Part shown: positions 23,393 through 36,465 of the stretch, piece by piece
Layout: every line of letters begins with the position of its first letter
How positions within the stretch are numbered: the first letter of the stretch is position 1
Source of the DNA: Quercus robur
Taxonomy: Eukaryota > Streptophyta > Magnoliopsida > Fagales > Fagaceae
Assembly (NCBI RefSeq): GCF_932294415.1
Contig: NC_065535.1
Location: forward strand, 11,812,282-11,876,281
DNA length: 64,000 nucleotides
Direction of reading: 5' to 3'
The notes under the pieces: generated by a model
What the model saw: the letters and a program-made list of their open reading frames with translations, nothing else
The model's database searches: none
Told to the model about the DNA's origin: nothing
Translations under genes and position numbers: made by a program

Positions 23393-23735
23393 GGTTGCGT
23401 TTGGATTGGGATGAAAAGTCTGCGTCTGCGTTTAACTTTTTTTTTTTTTTTTTTTTTTTTCTCACGCGTTTTTGAGCGTTTTGAGGGGTGCGGCTACTGT
23501 TCATGCACTGTTCAATGAACAGTAGCCGCAAACTTTGACTTTTCAAATATTTTTGGACCAATCACAACACATCGTGTACTGTTCACGGACCCACAAATTT
23601 CACTTTTCAACAACTTTTTCATTAAAAGTGGGTCCCACGATACTATTCACACATTTAAAAATTATTTCGCTACAGTGTTTTTCAGTTTTCAGTTTTCAGC
23701 TGTATCCAGTTTTCAGTTTTCAGTTTCACTGGTGT
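23393..23735. mobile_element. Second related MITE, inverted partner, one end unclear
   Basis: It starts GGTTGCGTTTGGATTGGG directly after the TAA shared with the first MITE. Its right half (about 23570-23705) is the reverse complement of the left half of the first MITE (about 23110-23255), including CTACAGTG and GGGTCCCAC. The outer right end does not show the expected inverted end, so it is probably truncated or rearranged. Confidence 0.5.
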
Positions 23736-23749
23736 CTTTAATAGACTGC

Positions 23750-26700
23750 AGTCTTCAGGAGCAGACTAAGACTCATTCAACATGTTTTTAATAATTTTAG
23801 TAACACATAAAATGCTATAATTTTTTGCATAACTATTCTACATATTATTAGACTGTGGCTAATTATTTATTACTTTCATATAAAATTATTATTTATTTTT
23901 TTTACCATTCACAATCTATTACATAAATATAAGATAACTATAGTACAAGTTGTAACATTTTATGTTGCCTTGTAATTATTGTGTCTTTAGACCAAGAGAA
24001 AGTCCTCTCTAACGTTTAATGCTTAACGTAAAATACGGCCTGTCCTGCTTGTACTGTTCGTTCGGCTTCTCTGTTTTTAATTATAAAACGGTCCGGTGGT
24101 AGTACGTGTATTTATATACATAGAATAGAGACCTACGGGTATTTATTACATGCACGTTCAAGAATGGTCCCACATTGCAGGGATGGAAATGGAATTGGGA
24201 TTAATTGAAAGCCGCGGTTAAGGGAATATTTTTTTTTTCTTTTAAATTATGAAAAAATAAAAAAAATAATTGACTTTTTTTATATAAATTTTTATAGTTT
24301 CTATTAAAATGATATTAATTTTTTAAAAATAATTCATTAAAAAGTACTCTAAAAACAACTGTTAACAAGACGTCAAAACCCTAACATGTAGAAAGAACCT
24401 AAACTATTTAAGCTATTTGTATTGTAATCAATTATCAATTAATTAAAATTTCATCACCGTTTCGCCTTGGAAGGAGTTTTGGTCTGACTTTAAACCTTAA
24501 AAAGCTAAAAACTCTTATTTTTTGAATTCTTTAAAGGGTTTAATTTTTTTTTTTAAATTCAAAAAAGAAGATTCTGTTTTTAAAACATTAATAACCAATA
24601 AATTAAGAAAAAGTGTCCCATTTAAAATTTATATTTCACACTCAGAACTTCACCATCTAACTGGACCATCACTTCTTGTAGTTTCTATTCTCTGGAAAAT
24701 TACTTTGACTCTGCTAATTAAGTTAGATTAATAGTTAAGATTACAAAATTCATAATTAAAGATTTGATTGTGAACTCAAAGTCAATAACTGAACCGGGTC
24801 AAGCTCTATAATTATAAGCATCATGTTCCATGAATGAGATTGGTTGGTTAATGAAGGATAAAATTATAGAACATAGAAATTTTACCCAATGGAAAAAAAA
24901 ATTAAAAAAAAAAGAACAGAGAAAAATATAAAAAATATGAAGGTTGGTCCACAACTACTGCTTGCACCGAAAGGCCATGACTTCCAAATACAAGAAGCTA
25001 AAAAACATAGGAAATTTATAGGGTAGGAAATGACCTTTCAAGACCCCAGAAAAGCACATGGAAAGCCATGTTACCTTTGCCCAAAACCTAATGTAAAGAC
25101 AGGTAAGGATTAAGGACTATAGAAATATTATTTAGCAAGAAAAAAGAATAAAGAAAAGGGACTTGAAAACTGAAAATGTTAGCTAGGCTAGCTGCTTACT
25201 ATTTCAACCAAAACCTAAATCTATTTCCCTTTCATTTTCTTTCCCCACTTCATAAAAGAGGACCATTTGGAAACTTTAATTGTTGCCTCACCGTTTACAT
25301 GTAAAAGGGGAGGCAACAATGAATATAATAATGGATGTTATAGCACATATTATATAAGGGTTTTATTAATGTATACCTTAAATATGGTGTATGTTTAAAG
25401 TATACATAGTAAATTATTTTATGAAACTTCTTATAAGAAAATGAAAAAATGAACAAATTTTTTTTACATTAACCAGATCCATTATATAATATAACTGACC
25501 TCATCACGTGGATATGATTCTTATAGAAAGAGATCTTACATAGAAAAATAAATTGAAAACCCAACACAAACATGTTTTGATCAGTTTCGATCTACACCAA
25601 GAAAAAATTGACACCGTCACTAAACCAAGTTCCAATTATTTCGTGGAACAAATGCTTCACTACCAATCAACTAAAAATTATGTAGTATTAGGTCGTGGAA
25701 TCAGAAACGGTGGGATAGTACTGTGGGCTGGACCAGGATTGGTGAACTTTAAATGTAACAATTTTGGGCCACACATCACACATGCATTAAGATTTTGAGA
25801 GCATCAACATTGTATATTATGTTCAAACTGTGTTGTATATCAGGAAGAAATAGGTACGTAATGGACCCATTTACAGCTCATATTAGAAGTCCAAAGCATC
25901 AAAGGACTTTACGGAAGTACTATGCACCATACGTAGTTGCACATGGAACTGTATAGCATAGAGGGAGTAACATTGGTGTCAAATCCAAATTAATCTAAAA
26001 CATAAGTGACCCACAATAGGGTATAGGGAACAACATTCTATTCAAAATGGTCCAAGCCAGGTTGGATGATTTGCTGCATGGACTTTCAAGTTTGAACTTT
26101 GGAGACGTAAATGAAGCCAAAACAAAATGATAAGTTGAAGTTCTGTACCTAAGCAACAAGTTTATGATTGTGTTAGTTTGACAAGCCCAACGCGTTATGA
26201 TTATAGCATGAAACGGGAAATTCAAACTCTAAATAATAGGATGTATTGACAAATTGAGTTACAGAATTTTTGACTGTAATAGTTTTTTTAGTAAATAAAC
26301 AACTAACAAAATACGTCCAAATGCATTCTTAAGTCATGTACTCTCAATTACTATTAAAAAAAAAAACAAAAACAAACAGGAAAGAATAAATGAAGGGATG
26401 TGATTCATGTAAATGATATTTCATATTTTGAACTATTCCTTAAATAGGATTGAATGCAAGGCTAGGGAAAAAAGAAACTAGAAGCCAGAACAAAACAAAA
26501 CCAAACCAAACAACAAAAGTAACGTGGGTGATGGAATGTGTTCTATGATTTTATATCAGTTTCTTTCTTTTTATTTTTTATTTTTTATTTTGGGAGAAAA
26601 AAGTTTTTTACTTATTTTGTTAGTAATGAGTTATGAATTATGACACAGACTGCTACTGTGGGGAACAGGTACCCAAAACGAAAAGACCGACCGTAAAGAA

Positions 26701-28166
26701 GGGCTAACTACCCTAATCTCGATAAAATGGAGCCTAGGTAGGCTCATAACTTGGCAAAATCATTGCTCACTAGGCCACTGATTAGATTAGACTTGGAAAG
26801 TTGGAAGTTGGAACAGAATAAGGAAAAAGTTCCACCAAAAAAAAGAAGAGACGGCAGGTCCAAACAAGTGAACAAGAACAATCTCAGCCCCATGTACGAG
26901 AGAGTTTTTAAAACTTAAAACCTGCAATCTCAGAACCAGGAAAAAAAAAAATATAAATATATATATATTAGTTTTTATAAAATCCCACTTATCCTATTAG
27001 AAATAGTTTATTTAGTTTTTTCTTGAATATTATTATTATTTTTTTTGTTAAAAGTGAGTTAAAGTATACTTATATTTTTAAAAAGTAAGAAAAAAAAAAG
27101 AAATTTTAAAAAATTATACATAAAAGTTAAAGGGTCCAGTTAATGAGTGCCCTTAAAATATTTGTTAATTGACTATTTTAATTTTTAGAAAAGTTTTGAT
27201 ATAATTTTCATGGAAAATATAAAAAGCTGCCAAAAAATCAGTTACTTTTTTTCCTTTCCCATCAAAGTTTCTAAAATTAGTTTCTAAAATTAATACTTAT
27301 AAGGCATATGTTAACTTTTTTCCAAAGTTAAAAAAAATAAAAATAAAAATAAAAAGCTAGATTATAATATGTGTCAAACATGCACCATATGTCTGGACTC
27401 TAAAGCTTATTATAATATGTGCCAAACGCGCACCATATGTCTCTACATTATAGTGTTCAATTGTTCGTGTACAAATTATACATGGGAAAATGAAAATTTA
27501 TTTTCTTAGTGCTAAAATGAGGTTAATATTTGGTTCAAATAAAATTCCATTTTTTCTAATGTAAAAAGGTTGGTGAATTTGCACGAAAGATTAGGTCTAG
27601 CTGAAGCCCATTTGAGACCGTGGGAGAGTTAATAGGCCAGGGCTGTAACAGTATTCTTAGGCCCATTTACTGTGTTATGCACCTTATGGTGAATGTCATG
27701 ACTCATAACCCAAAAGAAGAGAGAGAGAGAGAGAGGAGGTAGCTAATGTCCAATTGTCCATGTTTATCTTTCTTTTCACCCCTCTTCCAGTCAGTCATCT
27801 GTTTTACACAGTGTCTGTGACACTGTTTAGGTACTGTAGTTTCCATACCTTATTTGTATAGTATTTATTAAAAAATATATAGTTTTTAGTATCTTTTATA
27901 TTAAATATGTGACGAAAGAGTAAAAGCTAGCTCATTTGGGGGGAAATTTTTTTCCTTTACCCAAATGACATATCGCCATATTGTTATGGACTCACGGCCA
28001 TCTTTGACCCAAACTTTCAGTTGTTAGGTTGGAGACAGTCCATTGATCCAACTCAAACCAACTTCTCATCCTTTGTTTTTTTGGTGTAGAAGATCATGTT
28101 AACGAAGTGTTTATGAAGCAAAATAAACATTTCAAGAATGTTACGGGAGCCATAAAATATTGATAG
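23750..28166. other. Intergenic DNA, no gene
   Basis: AT-rich, no recognisable coding sequence. A small tandem duplication with a unit of about 48 bp lies at 27362-27445 (TTATAATATGTG...CACCATATGTCT twice). The small frame at 25553-25798 has no match. The right edge is the 10-bp target site of the giant MULE. Confidence 0.55.
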
Positions 28167-28176
28167 TCAGTTTCCA

Positions 28177-28319
28177 GGCGAAAATGGGTAATTACCCATA
28201 AACATCTAACTATTCAGTTAGTTGGCCCGGTTTGGAAAGATATTGGGATTCTAGCAACTCGAGCCTCAGAGGCTCGATTTTGGGCCTCTAAATCGAGCCT
28301 TTGAGGCTCGGTTTACGTA
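28177..28319 (+). repeat. Left terminal inverted repeat of the giant MULE
   Basis: 143 bp matching the reverse complement of 50188-50330 at about 95% by eye (seven mismatches, no gap). Bases 8-23 of the repeat form a perfect 16-bp palindrome, ATGGGTAATTACCCAT. Confidence 0.93.
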
Positions 28320-28426
28320 CTTTGACATGGCAAAAAAGACGTTGGAGTACACGTGAAAATCGAGTGTCTAAGACTCGATTTCGACGTGGACTAGACATGG
28401 AAATCGAGTCTCAGGCACTCGATTTC
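28256..28426. repeat. Left array of four CGAG/CTCG palindromes
   Basis: Four imperfect palindromes of about 22 bp with the form YCGAG, 8 variable bases, CTCGR. The first two lie inside the terminal repeat; the others follow it. The same motif recurs at the right end and in the centre of the element. Confidence 0.8.
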
Positions 28427-28439
28427 TAATAGGCATTTT

Positions 28440-28872
28440 TTGAATTTAACGCTCTCTCCAATCTCACTCTCCCTCATCAATCAAACCCCTCTCTCAGTCT
28501 CCGACCCACTCTCACTCACCCTCTCCTTCTCTCACTCTCTCAGCGTTACCGTCACCGTCGCCGACGCCGACCCACTCACCCACTGACCCTCTCAGCCTCA
28601 CCGGTCTGACCTCTCTCTCTCTCAAACCCCTCTCTCAGTCTCAGCCTCACCGACCCACTCTCACTCACCCTCTCCTTCTCTCACTCTCTCAGCGTCACCG
28701 TCGCCGACGCCGGCCCCAACCCACTCACCCTCTCAGCCTCACCGCTCAGTCACCCTCTCACTCTCTCGCTCACCGACCCACTGTCGCACGTCCCTGTCAC
28801 CCTCTCTACTCTCTCACTCGCCCTCTGCTGTAACTCAGTCTCCACTATCTGAAAGAAAAAGAAGAAAAAAAG
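28440..28872 (+). promoter_or_regulatory. CT-rich leader of the PMD gene, first transcribed exon
   Basis: A pyrimidine-rich, GC-richer tract contains a partly duplicated unit (CACTCTCACTCACCCTCTCC at about 28508 and 28655, each followed by CTCAGCGT.ACCGTC). It ends with a strong splice donor AG/GTGAGT at 28873. The matching acceptor TTCTTCAG ends at 29907, just before the PMD ATG, so the gene probably has a long leader intron. Transcription start is inferred, not seen. Confidence 0.5.
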
Positions 28873-28903
28873 GTGAGTCCCTTATGCATTTTGCAATGTA
28901 ATT

Positions 28904-28947
<44 letters not shown>

Positions 28948-29908
28948 CTGTACTGAATTTGTAATAGAGGTAAAATATTCTTGTTTTACCATTAGTTTTT
29001 AATGGTTGTTGTACTGATTACTTAATTAACTACATATCCAGCAAAATAAAAAAAAACTGTGTACTCCACTTGCTATAAATTGGTATTTTAAGTTGTTGTT
29101 GTTTGTGGTATGATATCTTCAGTATGTGAGTACTCCCTTGTGAATTCCTCCTGTTGGAGTAATCTACTTTGAAAACCCAATTGTAGTGGTTTTTATAAGT
29201 CATATTGAGTTATTACTTTTCATATTTTCCTCCACAATGTTCTGTATGGAAGAAGTGATTTGGAGAATTGTAGGAATTAATTCATGAAATTTGGTTGATA
29301 AAAGTCTAAATTTGTTATCATTTGGGAGTTCTAATCAATCTCCATGCTCTAGTTTCTATTTGATTATGAGCTGATGTTTCCCTTCAAGCCTTCAAGGAAA
29401 AAGAAAAAGAAAAAGAAAAAGAGAAAGTTATAAACAAAATGGGAAATTAAACTTAAGTGTAGAATGGTAGAAATGTCCTTGATGTTCCTCTTATTTCTCT
29501 TCAAGTCTTGGGTATTTAGAACTACTGGACAAGGTTAAGCTAACTGTGTTTCCAATCTAAAATTAGGCAGCAAAAATTGTATTACTTAAGTGAGAAGATA
29601 AATATCTTCCTTGGTGCTTTTTAATGTAAATTTTAAAGTTGATGTAGCCAAAATAGGGAATTAATTTGAATTGCCATTGTTTTACATTAGTGCAGTTGTA
29701 CAACACTGATTTGACATGTTATGTTTATTCGATTGTGGATGTTGTTTAGTTGATGCACTCAAAGAAATAACTAGTACGATGGTTCAGTCTTTCATCTTTT
29801 ACTCGTTTCATTGTACAAACTAGCTTTAGTTGCTCTAACTCATACCTATATATTTAAGCATATTGTGTGTTCAATTCTGAAACTAACTGCTTATCATTCT
29901 TCTTCAGT

Positions 29909-32900
29909 ATGGTTGTTGCAAATGCTGGACGAATTGATTATACACAGCCTGGACCCATTGACGACTCGGTGTTGTCACAGCAGGCGAAGCATCGGTCCGA
30001 AGCTATTTGGAATGGGCGGGTAAAACACTCAACTAAATATACCCTTGTGCACATGCATTTAATCCATACAATGTACACGTATTTGTTGTCATATATTAAT
30101 CCATGGTTTTGTTATGTGCAGGATCCAGGGTCCATTACCTGCCGTAGCCGTAGTTCAGAGTTCTCCAAGCAACCTCTAATGGTGGACGACCGAGTGAGGA
30201 ACATCATCAACACAGTTGGTTTGGAGGGACTCCTCTGGGTCCCGGGTAGAGAGATTGACAATGGCCTGATAACGGCCTTAGTGGAGCGATGGCGGCCCGA
30301 GACTCACACATTTCACATGCCACATGGTGAGGTCACCATCACATTGCAGGATGTGGAGGTTCTTCTCGGGCTTCCTGTTGATGGTGACGCTATAACAGGG
30401 AGCACACAAAAAACTTAGGTGGATGTGTGCTGGGACTTCCTTGGCTTTCGACCTGTAACTCAAAACAACCATAAGCAACTTGATGGGCAGAGGATTCTCA
30501 TCAACCGGCTTTTGGAGGAAGTTGCTAACCCATTGCTGCTTGATGCTGAAGAGGATCAGCTGCATAAGTACGCACGATGCTACATCTTAGCGCTATTGGG
30601 GGACACAATATTCATGGACAAATCCGGTGATAGAGTGCATCTAATGTGGGTGCAGCAGTTGGAAGACCTTTACAACCCACGGAGGTACAGTTGGGGAAGT
30701 GCTTGCCTTGCATGGTTGTATCGAGAGCTATGTAGGGCAAGCGAGGACACCAGTCAGATTGGTGGGTGCTTACTGTTGCTCCAGTACTGGGCATGGGCCA
30801 GATTCCCCTATTTGTGCCCGACAGTTGAGCGTGGCCTGCCAGTGGGTGCTTATGGTCCTCCAGTACGTGGTCCACTATCCCTGAAGTAAGTCTCTACCTC
30901 ATACTGCTATAACATACTATCCCAAGATCATTACCAACCCCACAATCATGTAACTTGATTTTATTTATTGATTTTAAAGGCTTCTAGCAATTTTTTATGT
31001 CAACGTAACAAAATTTTAAACCGAGGTTGAATGTATATGATTATGTTAATCTACTATAATTTTGTGACTCTCAATATAGCTGGTTTGTGCTTTGTCTTTT
31101 AAAAGGGCCGTTTCTTATTCTAGTGATATTATTAATTAGTTTAATATCTTTAAGATTATCTCAGTAGTTATATGTGATTACATTATCTTAGTTTTAACAT
31201 TATCTTAGTTTCATATTGATATTGATATTATTAATTAGTTTAATATCTTAATTTTAACATCCAAATAACATTAATTGATACGTTTCAGCTTTTAGTATTA
31301 TATTGATATTTAATATATGTGATTACATTATAGTTTTAAGATTATCTCAGTACTTATTGATCCCTTCTTCTTCATTGTAGGTGGTTGTGGGTCCCAAACA
31401 AGAAAAATAGGCCCGCCCACATCTTCAGGGACAGGTATCGCGAGCAACTAGCTTCCATGTTGCCAGACCAGGTATGAAAATGCCTTATTTTACGCTTTTA
31501 CGAACGTCCATATAGGTTTCATGAACTTTGAAATATAAACATTGTTCCCTACTGTGTTGTGTACTTCTTTTTTGGCTACTGTAGGTGGTGTGGTAGCCAT
31601 ATGAAGCTCATTTTGACGACCTCCCGCCGTGGTTTGTTGCAGGGAGGGCCGTATGGACAGCAACAGTGCCGCTTGTATGTTTCCACCTAGTAGAGAAACA
31701 TACACCGGATCGTGTTGTTCGTCAATTCGGGATGATCCAAGAAATTCCCCGCAATGTTAACACTGACATAGTGCTTCATGGCATTGATTTGAGGGGGAAG
31801 ATCGGTGTTAATTGGATGCAGAAACATGCTGTGCATATCCTTGAGTGGGGTAATCGCTTGTATCGGCATTGTGAAGCAGTGCTTGGTGATATGCCTCCAG
31901 AGCACGAGTACCACGACTGGTTCAAAAGGGTGACTCGGAGGTTCATTGATAGGCCTGGTGCTGTAGTGACTCTGCTGGTAACTTCTCAATGTCTTCTACA
32001 TGTTACCGTATTTCTTACCATGAAACCACTGTTTAGAGAGCATGCTGTTTGTTACTACATTTTTTGCTTAGCACTTCATCTCCCTTTAATTTGCAATTAT
32101 TAGTAGCAGAACCAACATTTATTTTTTTTATCAATTGGCATTGTTGATTTCGTATTGCATTACTAATATGTGGTTTTTCCATGTGCAAATTGAAGGATAC
32201 GTCCGTTTGTTGAGGCGTCACCTAGCAGGCACGGAGGACCACAACAACATTACTGAGGTGCTGACGGCAGTGCAGGCGATGACACGTGTCCAACCTCCTA
32301 TCCCTGAGGCCCCGATTGAGGAGGCAGCTATGCCTACCGGCCCAAGCACGAGCACAGCTCCGGCCGGATGTCAATCTCGTCCGCCTGTTGCTACCCCTCA
32401 GCTTGTCCCTACCCCCGATCCCTCTGCATCCACCCCACATGCATCCGCCAGCCCCACCATCCCTTCATCCACCCCACATTCATCCCCTACCGTCACCATC
32501 GCTTCACCCAACCCACATTCAGCTCCTACGCCCACCATCCCTTCACCTAGCCCACATCCAGCCCCTACGCCCACCATCCCTTCACCCACCCCCCATCCAT
32601 CTCCTTGCCCCACCATCCCTCCACCCACCCCACTTCCTTGTTCTGGGTCTGACGTCCGTCCACCCACCCCACAGTCATTTCTTCAGCTGTCACCCATTCC
32701 ATCCTTTGACCTGGGTATCCCACCTGACATGCAGTAGGAGCCACCCTCCCATAGTTCGTTTAGTACCCCTTCTTCAGCCATTGACCTACCCCATGTTCAG
32801 GTTGAGTAGGCTGTTGGGTTACCTACAGCGGCTGAAGGTCGGCCTAAACGCATATCAAAGGCACCTCCGTGTGGGATAGGGGGGCACAAACATGGACACA

Positions 32901-32990
32901 ATCTTGGGCCCGAGGCATCTGACGAAGGACATGCAAGACCTCCTCCTCATTATACGAGACGGCGTAAGATTCAAAAAAGGTATCTGAAAG
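29909..32990 (+). pseudogene. Plant mobile domain (PMD) protein, MAIN/MAIL-like, of the giant MULE
   Basis: Exons at about 29909-30019, 30122-30885, 31381-31471, 31585-31977 and 32196 onward have good GT/AG sites. The product opens IDYTQPGPIDDSVLSQQAKH and has the PMD core in exon 2: LITALVERWRPETHTFHMP, GEVTITLQDVEVLLGLPVDG, then YSWGSACLAWLYRELCRA and LLLLQYWAWARFP; exon 4 continues with VPLVCFHLVEKHTPDRVVRQFG. PMD occurs in host nuclear proteins (MAIN, MAIL1, active with the phosphatase PP7L in gene and transposon silencing) and in transposons. The C-terminus is a Pro/Ser/Thr-rich repeat (about 32370-32650), then a basic KRISKAP-type tail. In-frame stops (TAG at 30416-30418, another TAG near 31594, and more in the tail near 32736 and 32808) break it, so this copy is probably not translated in full. 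Confidence 0.85.
32440..32650 (+). repeat. Minisatellite coding the Pro/Ser/Thr-rich tail of the PMD protein
   Basis: About six imperfect 36-bp units built on CCCACCATCCCTTCACC give repeated TIPSP.PHPAPTP residues. Such a tail is probably disordered. Unit-number variation between copies is likely. Confidence 0.65.
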
Positions 32991-33302
32991 CTTAATGTGA
33001 AACAACACACTTTATTCCATTATTATTCCTCTTTTCACATTTCAATAAGATTATTTTTGTTTTCAATATGGTTTGAACGTACATTATTGGAACTAGGTGA
33101 ATGCGTCAAATAAGGACATTAGCTAGAGGTAGATATTCCAACAAGGATATGGTTCTTAAATGTGACAATGGAGGTAACCCAACATGTGTTGGTTGTTAAA
33201 TGCTTTTGTTGCAATTTTATTCCTTGCATCATTTGTTATTTTAATGTAGATATATTTTTATGATACCACAGTCTATTAATAGAACTTCTATTAATTTGAC
33301 AG

Positions 33303-33480
33303 GTGATTGGTGTACCTGTTACACTGAATGGAGATCTGAAGAACCAGTTCGTGGAGACCAATGTTGGTTTTGATACAATATGTAAGGTATTAGTCATACT
33401 GGCCGGAGAGCATGCTGTGGTGCACGGATCCACGGCGGTGGCTGCTTCCCTTGACCTCTACACCTATGTATGTTTCTCTT
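33303..33480 (+). pseudogene. MVK: Captured fragment of mevalonate kinase, first exon
   Basis: The frame contains [18 protein letters not shown] followed by LDLYTYV, the N-terminal GHMP-kinase segment of plant mevalonate kinase (the cytosolic isoprenoid enzyme that phosphorylates mevalonate). The usual start MEV..RAPGK is missing and is replaced by other sequence in the same open frame ([19 protein letters not shown]) of unknown origin. After TYV the sequence passes into what looks like the gene's own first intron (about 33468-33990). No later mevalonate kinase exon follows. It lies between the PMD gene and the MED8 fragment on the same strand. Confidence 0.8.
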
Positions 33481-34027
33481 CGATTTCCCACTCCCTCTGG
33501 TACACACACTCTCTCTGTGTCTCTCTTTTTGTTGCTATTTATTTGCTGTGGTTGTTTTGTTTTTAATGTTTGTGATGTGGGGTTGTGTTGAATTGGCACA
33601 AAGATGGGAGATTTGGGCCTGACTTGAATTCGATATTGGTTGAAATGGTGATTACAGCATACCCTTTTGAGCTTTTGTGGTTTTGTGATGTGTGCGCTGC
33701 ATTATGTTGCTGTGATTGTTTACTTTGGGTTTAATTTCTTGATTGGAATATACCCTTTTGAGCATTTGTGCTTTTTATGTGTGTGTGTTACTGTGCTTAG
33801 GATTTGTGGTTTTGGGGTTTGCGTTAAATTGGGTTTTGTTACCTTGAATTATGTTTCGCCTAATGTTTTATTTCTTTTCCAAACTATATGATAATGCTGT
33901 TTGCATGTTTTGTTAAATGCTTTTGGTCTAATTAGGTCTTTGAACACATTTTGTGAATATTTTCCAATGAAACACATAATATAGCTATCAAAGTTTTTAA
34001 TCAATTTGTGGGATTCTGTGATTACAG

Positions 34028-36465
34028 TACTACTAGTTATGCTGTCTTCAAAACTGTTGCCTGAGATGGAAGTGGAGGACAACTCCAAGAGGGAGCAGTT
34101 GCTTCTTGGGATGCAAAACTTGCCATTATCTTCACAAATTGAGAAGTTAAAGGTTTTTTAAAGTTCATTGAGCATCCAAATTTCAATATTTATTTATTTT
34201 CATGAATTCTATGCATTTAGAAATCTCCATTTTACAGGCTAGAATTGATATGATTGGAGCAGCTTGTGAAAGTGCAGAAAAAATGATAGCTGACATGCGT
34301 AAAGCCTATATGTTTGGAACCCGTCAAGGGCTGACAATTGCCCCAACTTTGGATAAGGGTCAGGCTGCAAAAATTCAAGAACAAGAGAATTTACTTCGAG
34401 CTGCTGTAAATTATGGCGAAGGCATTACTCTCAACTGTCTCTTTACATTCACTGCCCTTTAGATTATCTGCTTTTCATCTAGCTCTAAATTTATATTGGT
34501 TAATTGCTTTCTTGTATCTTGAGATGAAAGGCCTTTGCATGCAGTCTAGTCTTGTAAATTTGTTTCAGCAATTTGTCGTCAAATAGTACCACCTCTATGA
34601 CAAAGAAAAAGTTCGACAGAAATGATTTACTGTATGTTTCTTGTCACTAAGGACGGCTTTCACAGATGCTTTGTGCATATTAGAGTAGCTGCAGATGGAT
34701 TTTCTCTTATTGTGTTTTGTCTGAATTCTTCTTATTATTGTTAGCAGTTAGTAACATTCTTAAACATTGACACAAATTGCTGCTTCTAGTGCATATATAA
34801 ATAAGTTTAATTTCCTTAACCCCTCACCTCCCCCCAAATATAAGCTACTTTTGTGATGTATGCTATTGTAGCAATGACAAAAGGATTGAGAATTTTAAGG
34901 GCCTCATTTTGTGTTCTTAATTAAGCACATTCTTTTCTGGCACCAGCCCTTTGGCTTAGTTATCTGATTGATGATTAATGGGAGACACATTAAAGTGCCA
35001 TATAGAATTGATAGCTTAGGTTCCCGGAGTCTTTCTCCAAATTGTCCAGACACAAGTTGGTTGATGGATCAATTCCATCCCCTGTCAAAGAATTGTGTCC
35101 TCATTTTGAGGATTCGTTGGTCTAGACCCGCTTGAAATGATCTTAATTGTTGATCTAGAGTCCAAGTTGCAAATTATTCTTTCATCACGTTAAATATGGG
35201 CTTTACTTTCTAAGATAATCTTTACATTTGCATATAATTAAGGGTTCCTTGGTCTGCTTAAAATTTAGAGCTAGTACATAATTTAGTAATAATGTTTTGG
35301 TGAGTGTGGCTGCTTGTCAAAATGGACATTGAGGTGCAAGATCAGTTGCATATTAAGGACGGTGGGCCAAAGCATATTTTCAGAGGTTTTGACTAATAGC
35401 AATGTAGAGTATCTTGAAAATAATATAACCTCTAATAAAGCTTCAAGTTTTTGTGCCAGAAAGATGTATTTGGTCTAGGCATACTTGTAAGTTTACATTT
35501 AGAAATGATTGGTTTATGCATGTAGGATTACGAATACCAGGAGACCAAAGGCAGATCACACCTGCACTTCCATCGCATTTGGTGGATGTGATCACTGTAG
35601 GTGATGGAGTGCAAAGTTTTGCTGATGCATCTGGTAATAATCAGTCACTTGTTGAAGCATGATCTTTTTATTTTTGGAATATATACATTGGATTGAATAT
35701 CAATTCTATTTTGGTGGCTTTTGCAAAAATTTGTTCTAGGAATGTATTCAAAGAATACCCCTGTGTCATCAAATAACATCAGTGGACAGGGCACTTTGTT
35801 GCAGGTATGATCCTTGACTTTATTTTTAAGTTTCACATTGTGAAGTTTTACATGATTCATTAATTTTTTCCTGAAATTGTGAATTAAAGAGGCTGGCCTA
35901 CTAATGTTAAAGCCTAAACATCATTCGTGTGGTTGTCCTCTAATTTTGATTTACGATTACTGATATCCTACACACCCTAGTGTGCATAAGTGGGGCATGC
36001 TATGCTTTTATCCCTATCTTGCTATGTTTGTGTTAACAAGTTGTAGATAAAGGTTTGGGGTTTGTGTTAGCCTGTTGTGGCTTGATATTCTGCATCTGTA
36101 GGATGGGAATTAGGGTCTTCTTTTCTGAAGGTGTGTGTTTTGTCCAATTACCAAAAACTTTTAAGCAGGCTTCTGCACCACAACTTATTGAAAGATCAGC
36201 TGCATCTCCTAGTGCCACAACTGCTACTTCCTTTGATAACACAACAACATCTCCACTACAATATGCCAATTCTCCTAGGTCAGGTACAAACATGATGAAC
36301 ACACCATCTCCTCAGCAACATACCCCTCAGCAACTGCAGCAGCAACAACAACAGCAGCAGCAGCAGCAGCCAAGGCAGAAACTGATGCAACTACCTCAGC
36401 ATCAGCAGCAGCAAATCCTTGCACAGCAACAGTTCAGGCAATCTGCAATGCAAGGACTGGTACAG
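34028..36465 (+). pseudogene. MED8: Captured fragment of Mediator subunit 8, five exons with introns
   Basis: Exons at about 34028-34152, 34238-34421, 35526-35633, 35740-35803 and 36168-36465 join in frame. They encode MLSSKLLPEMEVEDNSKREQ, then ARIDMIGAACESAEKMIADM, GQAAKIQEQENLLRAAVNYG, LRIPGDQRQITPALPSHLVD, and a long Ser/Thr/Gln region with a Gln run (about 36325-36370). This is the order in plant MED8, a head-module subunit of Mediator. The conserved N-terminal helices and the true C-terminus are absent. One donor reads GC instead of GT (after 34421). Retained introns show that the copy was taken at the DNA level. Confidence 0.9.

Noticed and set aside
23062-23741. Several frames on both strands
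   Set aside because: They lie wholly within the two MITEs and reflect low-complexity CTGAAAACTG-type sequence.
32286-32879. 197-codon Pro/His-rich frame
   Set aside because: Out-of-frame shadow of the Pro-rich tail minisatellite of the PMD gene.
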